Part shown: one piece after another, positions 60,801 to 64,000 of the stretch | Position numbering within the stretch: the stretch's first letter is position 1 | Layout of the letters: the number at the start of each line of letters is the position of its first letter | DNA from: Closterium sp. NIES-65 | Lineage: Eukaryota; Streptophyta; Zygnematophyceae; Desmidiales; Closteriaceae | Length of the DNA stretch: 64,000 bases | NCBI GenBank assembly: GCA_948144175.1 | Contig: CANXME010000795.1 | Location: 1,148,524-1,212,523 of the forward strand | Direction of reading: 5' to 3' | Program-made: the position numbers and the translations under genes | The notes under the pieces: generated by a model | Seen by the model: only the letters and a program-made list of their open reading frames with translations | Database searches by the model: none | What the model was told of the DNA's origin: nothing

Positions 60801-63800
60801 CTCCTCTCTGTTCCTTTGTTATTCGTCTCATCCGTTCCGTCCCCACCCCCCCCCCCCTCCCACCCCCACCCCCCGTCCCCACCCCCACCCCCCGTCCCCC
60901 CACTTCCACTTCCCCATCCTCGTTGACGCGATTCTTCCATATGTTGCACCTTACCGCACTGCTCCTTACCGCACTGCACCTTACTGCACTGCACCTTACC
61001 GCACTGCACCGTCTGCACCTTATCATGCTTCTGTAACCCTCCATGGCCATTCGGCTCACGCACCTTGTTCCACCCCCTGCTCTCATCAAAACACCATTTT
61101 CCTGCATCCGGGCGGTCTGTCTCCCTTGTTTGCATGTGGGCGGCGTTCTTTGTCTGCATGTGGTGCAGGCTGGACCTGGAGGCGCTATACCCAGAGCTGG
61201 AGGATCTGTTTTCTGCCGCCCCTCCCCCCAAGAAGAAAGACACCGGGCCCAAGAAGGAGGCCAAGCCGCAAGCACTCTCTCTTGTGAGTTGCCTCGTGCC
61301 TCGTGTCTGTTTTTCTTCTCTGCCTCGTGCCTCTCCCATGCCTTGTGCCTCCTCGTTCCTCATGCTCCCTGTGCCTCGTGCCTCGTGTCCCGTAAGCACC
61401 CTATTCTTGTGCCTCCCTTGTGTGCTCGTCTCTCTGCTGTGTGTGCTTCAGTTCAAACCCACTTGAAGGGTGCGGTCGACAGTCCTTTCTTTTCTAGTCA
61501 ACACAACTTCTTCGTTGCAGCTCTTGTTCATACGCCTTTCTGGTTGTAGTTCAGCTTTTTGAGGCGCCTCAAAAGACGCCTTTCTGGTTGTAGTTGAGCT
61601 TTTTGAGGCGCCTCAAAAGACGCCTTTCTGGTTGTAGTTCAGATCGATTGACGTCAAGCGTGCCAACAGCTTAGGGTTGAGCAAAAAAAACGAACACCTG
61701 TTTTCGTCGAGCGAACCGAACAGGTATTTTTTTTTGGCTTAAATGTTCGCCGAACAGTGTTCGATGTTCGCCGAACACGTTCATGTTCGGGCCGCTGCTG
61801 CAATTTGCCCGCGACGAACACGAACAGTGTTCGAGGTTCGCCCGAACACGCCTTCACAGGCGAACGGCGAACACCATTTTTTGCTCAAAGTGTTCGCTGA
61901 ACCGAACAGTGTTCGGTTCGGCAAACGAAGGTGTTCGTGTAGGGGCGAACACGGAACACGTTCGTGTTCGCCACTTGCTCATCCCTACAACAGCTGGTGT
62001 TTTACAAGCCGACTCATTACGTTTTCCCCGATTCCTTTTCCTTTTCGGTTGCGTCTCAGATTGATATGAAGCGAGCCAACAATTGTATGATTATGCTTTC
62101 CAACATGAAGCACCTCAAATACAATGAGATTGTGGTGAGTTCCAGTGCGGTGCGGTGCGGTAGGGAGCTGTGTAGAAGGGTTGAAACGAATTCTGGCAAG
62201 TGAGTTTCTGGGATTATGCTTTCCAATATGAAGCACCTGAAATACACTGAGATTGTGGTGAGTTGAGTTGAAGCTGCTCAACCCTTGTGCCGCAGCTCAG
62301 GTCAGATGCTCCCTCTCCTCTCCTCACCATTCGATAATAAGTTGTTTTCGAGACGTCTCAAAAGCAACTTATTATCACCTCAAATACTCGGAGATTGTGG
62401 TGAGTTGAGTTGAAGACGCTCAACCCAACCCTTGTGCCGCAGCTCAGATCAGACACTCCCCCTCCTCACCATTCAGTCAGCCTCTCTGTCAGTCTCGTCT
62501 CGTGCTGCAATCTCCACTTGTTTCCCGATCTTCTTCTCGACAGCTCATTCTCTCTGTTTTGATTCGTTCTAATCCGTGTCTCCAATCGTGGAAGCGACGT
62601 GAAAAAGGAGTTTTTATCCCCCAGGACGCTCTAGCGCTGGACACAAGGTGCGGGACTCGTAGAAGGTGGACGCTCTCCTGAATCCGTCTGCTCAAACGCT
62701 CACTCACTCCTCGTGCCTCCAAAACCTCCTAATCCTCTCCATCACACGCATTTCTAGCGCTGGACAGCAAGGTGCTGGACGCGGAGAGGTGGAACGCTCT
62801 GCTGAGCCGTCCTCAAACAGCACTCACTCACTGTCTCGTGCCTTCGCTCCCTCCACCTTATCTCCTCAGGACGCCATTCTAGCGCTGGACAGCAAGGTGC
62901 TGGACGCGGAGAAGGTGGACGCTCTGCTCAAGTTCTGCCCCGCCAAGGAAGAAGCGGAGATGCTCAAGGTGTGTCTGTGTGTGATGGTGGAAGTGAGTTT
63001 GATGTGTGAGCCAGTTTTGCTTCAGTAAACAAGGACGACTGGAGAATGAGGGCGTGGGGGCATGAGGGCATGGAGGTGTGGCCACCCACACCTCCATGCC
63101 CAAATTGCACAGTGCTGACTAGGGCCTCTGGCTCGGACCAGCTCCGAACAGGTGCTGATGGGAGAAGGTGGATGCTCTGCTCAAGTTCTGCCCCGCCAAG
63201 GAAGAAGCGGAGATGCTCAAGGTGCGTGGCAGCTGGGTGGGGAGGGAAGGAAAGGTATGATGGTGGTAGTGAGTTGGACGGGTGAGGCAAGCTTGAGGTC
63301 GTTTCTGAGGCGCCTCAAGAAACGACCTTGATGGTGGTAGTGAGTTGGACGGGTGAGGCAAGCTGGTTGCGAGGCAGTTCTTTCTGGAGCTGCTGCGTGC
63401 GTGCAATCTGCTTCTCCTTCCTCTGTCTCCTTCCCTTTGTCCTCTTTTATCCCCTCCTGTCCCCCCTATCCCCTCCTCCCTTACAGGGCTGTCTGTGGCA
63501 TGCCTCCAAAGAAGCTGGGCAAGTGCGAGCAATTCTTTCTTAAGATGCTAAGAGCGTAACTATCTGCCTCTCCTTCCTATCTCCCCTTCCCATTGTGCCC
63601 TCCTATCCCCTGCTATTCCTCCCATCCTCGCCTCTCAGGGCTGTGGCATGCCTCCGGAGAAGCTGGGCAAGTGCGAGCAGTTCATCCTGGAGATGCTGCG
63701 AGCGTCGTAATTTCTCTCCTTCCCTCCCACTTCCCTTCCCTTTACCTCTATTATCCCCTCCTGCCCCTCATCCCGCTCCGCAGGGCTGTGGCATGCCCCG

Positions 63801-64000
63801 GAGAAGCTGGGCAAGTGCGAGCAGTTCTTTCTGGAGATGCTGCGAGCGTCATAACTTCCTTTCCTTTCCCTCTACTTCCTTTCATATCCACTGCTATTCC
63901 TCCCATCCCCATCTCCCAGGGCTGTGGCATGCCTCCGGAGAAGCTGGGCAAGTGCGATCAATTCTTCCTGGAGATGCTGCGAGCGTCGTAATTTCTCTCC
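54834..64000 (+). CDS. class II formin (PTEN-C2-FH1-FH2), runs past window end
   Basis: Exon 1, 54834-54922, starts MPWFGGKK; exon 2 from 55719 reads VFDSCIANDVPTTATYRLYF through GCPILSLDLIDHFLQSTNSW. Then come LLHCERGGWPLLAF (the PTEN-like signature, near 56150), RYLQYIAH, VTLDCVIMRGVPQLDARGGC (C2 domain), EVVKMDVMAVVQGDV and WRVAFNTAHVRSNMLVLSRD. A Lys/Glu coiled coil (59200-59560) is followed by a long FH1 polyproline (59600-60400) and FH2 exons: GKVTRVVEGNMWAEVQKEEQ (to 60553), LDLEALYPELEDLFSAA (61169-61283), IDMKRANNCMIMLSNMKHLK (62060-62134), ILALDSKVLDAEKVDALLKF (62870-62968) and GCGMPPEKLGKCEQFFLEML. Formins nucleate and elongate actin; the PTEN-C2 part anchors class II plant formins to membranes. 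Single-base frame breaks (A7 run in exon 1, T4 near 56193, near 56290 and 59550) are either assembly errors or decay. Confidence 0.85.
56690..56935 (+). repeat. six tandem 42-bp copies of a formin donor site
   Basis: The exon end YYLQ and its donor (TACCTGCAG then GTGAGGCAAGG) are repeated six times with a 42-bp period, each unit also containing AAAGAGATCTGCTGAGTG. One unit has an extra G (CTGGCAGGTGAGG). Each copy offers a plausible 5' splice site. The first is continuous with the C2-domain exon and is the expected one. Confidence 0.9.
56939..57078. repeat. palindrome flanked by 33-bp direct repeat (formin)
   Basis: The segment GGCTCACACGTCCCTGCCCT and the next 13 bases (56939-56971) recurs at 57042-57075. 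Between them lies a palindrome with arms GTAGAAAGAGTAG/CTACTCTTTTTAC and core TTTTGAGACGTCTCAA (about 56977-57018). Confidence 0.9.
57098..57850 (+). repeat. five copies of a formin C2-domain exon
   Basis: The codons for EVVKMDVMAVVQGDVVMECVH recur near 57109, 57278, 57444, 57629 and 57780, 150-185 bp apart. Each has an upstream AG and purine-rich start. They differ in small indels: for example, the second has GGGCAGGGCGATG and the fourth GGGGGGAACG, which shift the frame. The first and third read cleanly (VVQGDVVMECVHL and VVQADVMIECVHVDMEWGG). Confidence 0.88.
57850..58265 (+). repeat. two copies of the following formin exon
   Basis: The codons for SEQMxWRVAFNTAHVRSNMLVLSRDD, followed by DFRVE, occur at about 57868-57995 and 58119-58262. 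The second copy carries an indel after ACTGGCGATCAA. Spacing is about 255 bp. Confidence 0.8.
59200..59562 (+). repeat. GAGGAGAAG-type coiled-coil coding repeat
   Basis: Degenerate GAG/AAG triplets encode EEKEEKKEEKEEEKEE, then an Ala run and an Arg/Glu-rich helix, typical of a charged coiled coil. The frame ends at TAG 59560-59562 and seems to pass into the FH1 frame after a one-base slip within GGAGGAGGAGG. Confidence 0.7.
59600..60420 (+). repeat. formin FH1 polyproline region
   Basis: Long CCCCCTCCC-type runs encode [16 protein letters not shown] repeats. The frame is hard to follow because of C homopolymers (for example at about 60208), so the exact length is unreliable. The glycine-rich open frames on the minus strand are shadows. 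FH1 binds profilin-actin in known formins. Confidence 0.85.
60479..60745 (+). repeat. duplicated FH2 first exon with palindrome at the junction
   Basis: About 80 bp encoding GKVTRVVEGNMWAEVQKEEQ plus VAATP (60479-60553) recur at 60646-60730. Between the copies lies the palindrome TTCTTGAGACGTCTCAAAGGAA (about 60627-60648) preceded by a CTCTTTCCTC repeat. The first copy has a good donor; the second follows an AAGGAAGG start. Confidence 0.88.
61533..61645. repeat. three 25-bp direct repeats separated by two palindromes
   Basis: The word ACGCCTTTCTGGTTGTAGTT and the next few bases occur at 61533, 61577 and 61621, with TTTTTGAGGCGCCTCAAAAG between consecutive copies (61556-61576 and 61600-61620). 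The locus is intronic, in the FH2 region of the formin. Confidence 0.92.
61673..61987. mobile_element. hAT-type MITE with 8-bp target duplication
   Basis: Ends TAGGGTTGAGCAA and TTGCTCATCCCTA are inverted repeats with one difference and resemble hAT termini. The 8-bp duplication CAACAGCT flanks both sides (61665-61672 and 61988-61995), the hAT length. The 315-bp interior is packed with GAACA/TGTTC words in both orientations (for example GAACAGTGTTCG), so it can fold extensively. It sits in a formin intron, upstream of the exon at 62060. Confidence 0.92.
62060..62480 (+). repeat. three copies of a formin FH2 exon end, with palindrome
   Basis: The exon end KHLKYNEIV plus GTGAGT (62107-62140) recurs at about 62228-62262 and 62375-62405. 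A near-perfect 44-bp palindrome (62333-62376; ends GATAATAAGTTG/CAACTTATTATC, core TTTTCGAGACGTCTCAAAA) separates the second and third. The first copy belongs to the complete exon 62060-62134. Confidence 0.88.
62620..63225 (+). repeat. four copies of a formin FH2 exon
   Basis: The codons LALDSKVLDAEKVDALL occur at about 62630-62680 (degenerate), 62753-62800 (partial), 62870-62968 (complete, with acceptor and donor) and 63158-63222 (donor side only, EKVDALLKFCPAKEEAEMLK). The complete copy lies between acceptor-side and donor-side partial copies. Confidence 0.85.
63258..63364. repeat. palindrome flanked by perfect 36-bp direct repeat
   Basis: Bases 63258-63293 and 63329-63364 are identical (TGATGGTGGTAGTGAGTTGG onward). 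Between them is a palindrome with arms AGGTCGTTTC/GAAACGACCT and core TGAGGCGCCTCA. This is the cleanest example of the palindrome-centred duplication in the window. Confidence 0.93.
63480..64000 (+). repeat. four copies of a formin FH2 exon at window end
   Basis: The exon GCGMPPEKLGKCEQFFLEMLRAS with acceptor occurs from 63487, 63639, 63784 and 63920, about 136-152 bp apart. The first has an extra TCTGTG (GCLWHASK frame) and the third lacks two bases (ATGCCCCGGAG), both disabling. The second and fourth read correctly. Further copies may lie beyond the window. Confidence 0.88.

Overview
This is nuclear DNA from a eukaryote of the green lineage, most likely a streptophyte (charophyte-grade) alga or close relative. 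The evidence is a chloroplast-type GET3 ATPase, a plant-style BRCA2, a WRKY-type transcription factor, a class II (PTEN-C2-FH1-FH2) formin and a small LHC-like protein, all with short GT-AG introns. A desmid such as Closterium would fit, but that is a guess. Nothing prokaryotic is present. Layout: 1-5.58 kb is a decayed Ty1/copia element; 5.6-9.03 kb is a broken pogo-like DNA transposon interrupted by a tandem array of tRNA-derived repeats; 9.04-9.51 kb is a PIF/Harbinger-type MITE; 10.0-15.3 kb (minus) is GET3B; 16.26-27.9 kb is a mobile-element nest with a partial copia copy, a full copia copy sharing an LTR with it, and a complete pogo-like transposon, bracketed by an inverted repeat; 28.1-29.3 kb (minus) is a small LHC-like gene; 30.8-45.7 kb is BRCA2; 46.9-49.2 kb is a WRKY gene; 50.0-52.0 kb is an unrecognised Lys-rich/Pro-Ala-Glu repeat protein; 53.5-53.9 kb is a foldback MITE; 54.8 kb to the window end is the formin, with a hAT-type MITE in an intron. 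The genes are unrelated housekeeping or developmental genes and form no operon or pathway. The outstanding feature is structural. In GET3B, BRCA2 and the formin, exon-intron boundary segments are present in 2-6 tandem partial copies, usually about 115-185 bp apart. At many duplication junctions lies a short palindrome with a conserved core, TTTTGAGRCGYCTCAAAA, whose outer arms differ from site to site. At least nine loci show the arrangement direct copy - palindrome - direct copy. I know of no named element with this form, and it is the main candidate for something undescribed. Exon boundaries were placed by eye from GT/AG sites, reading phase and remembered family motifs; no alignment or search was run. 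Several single-base frameshifts, often in homopolymers, may be assembly errors.
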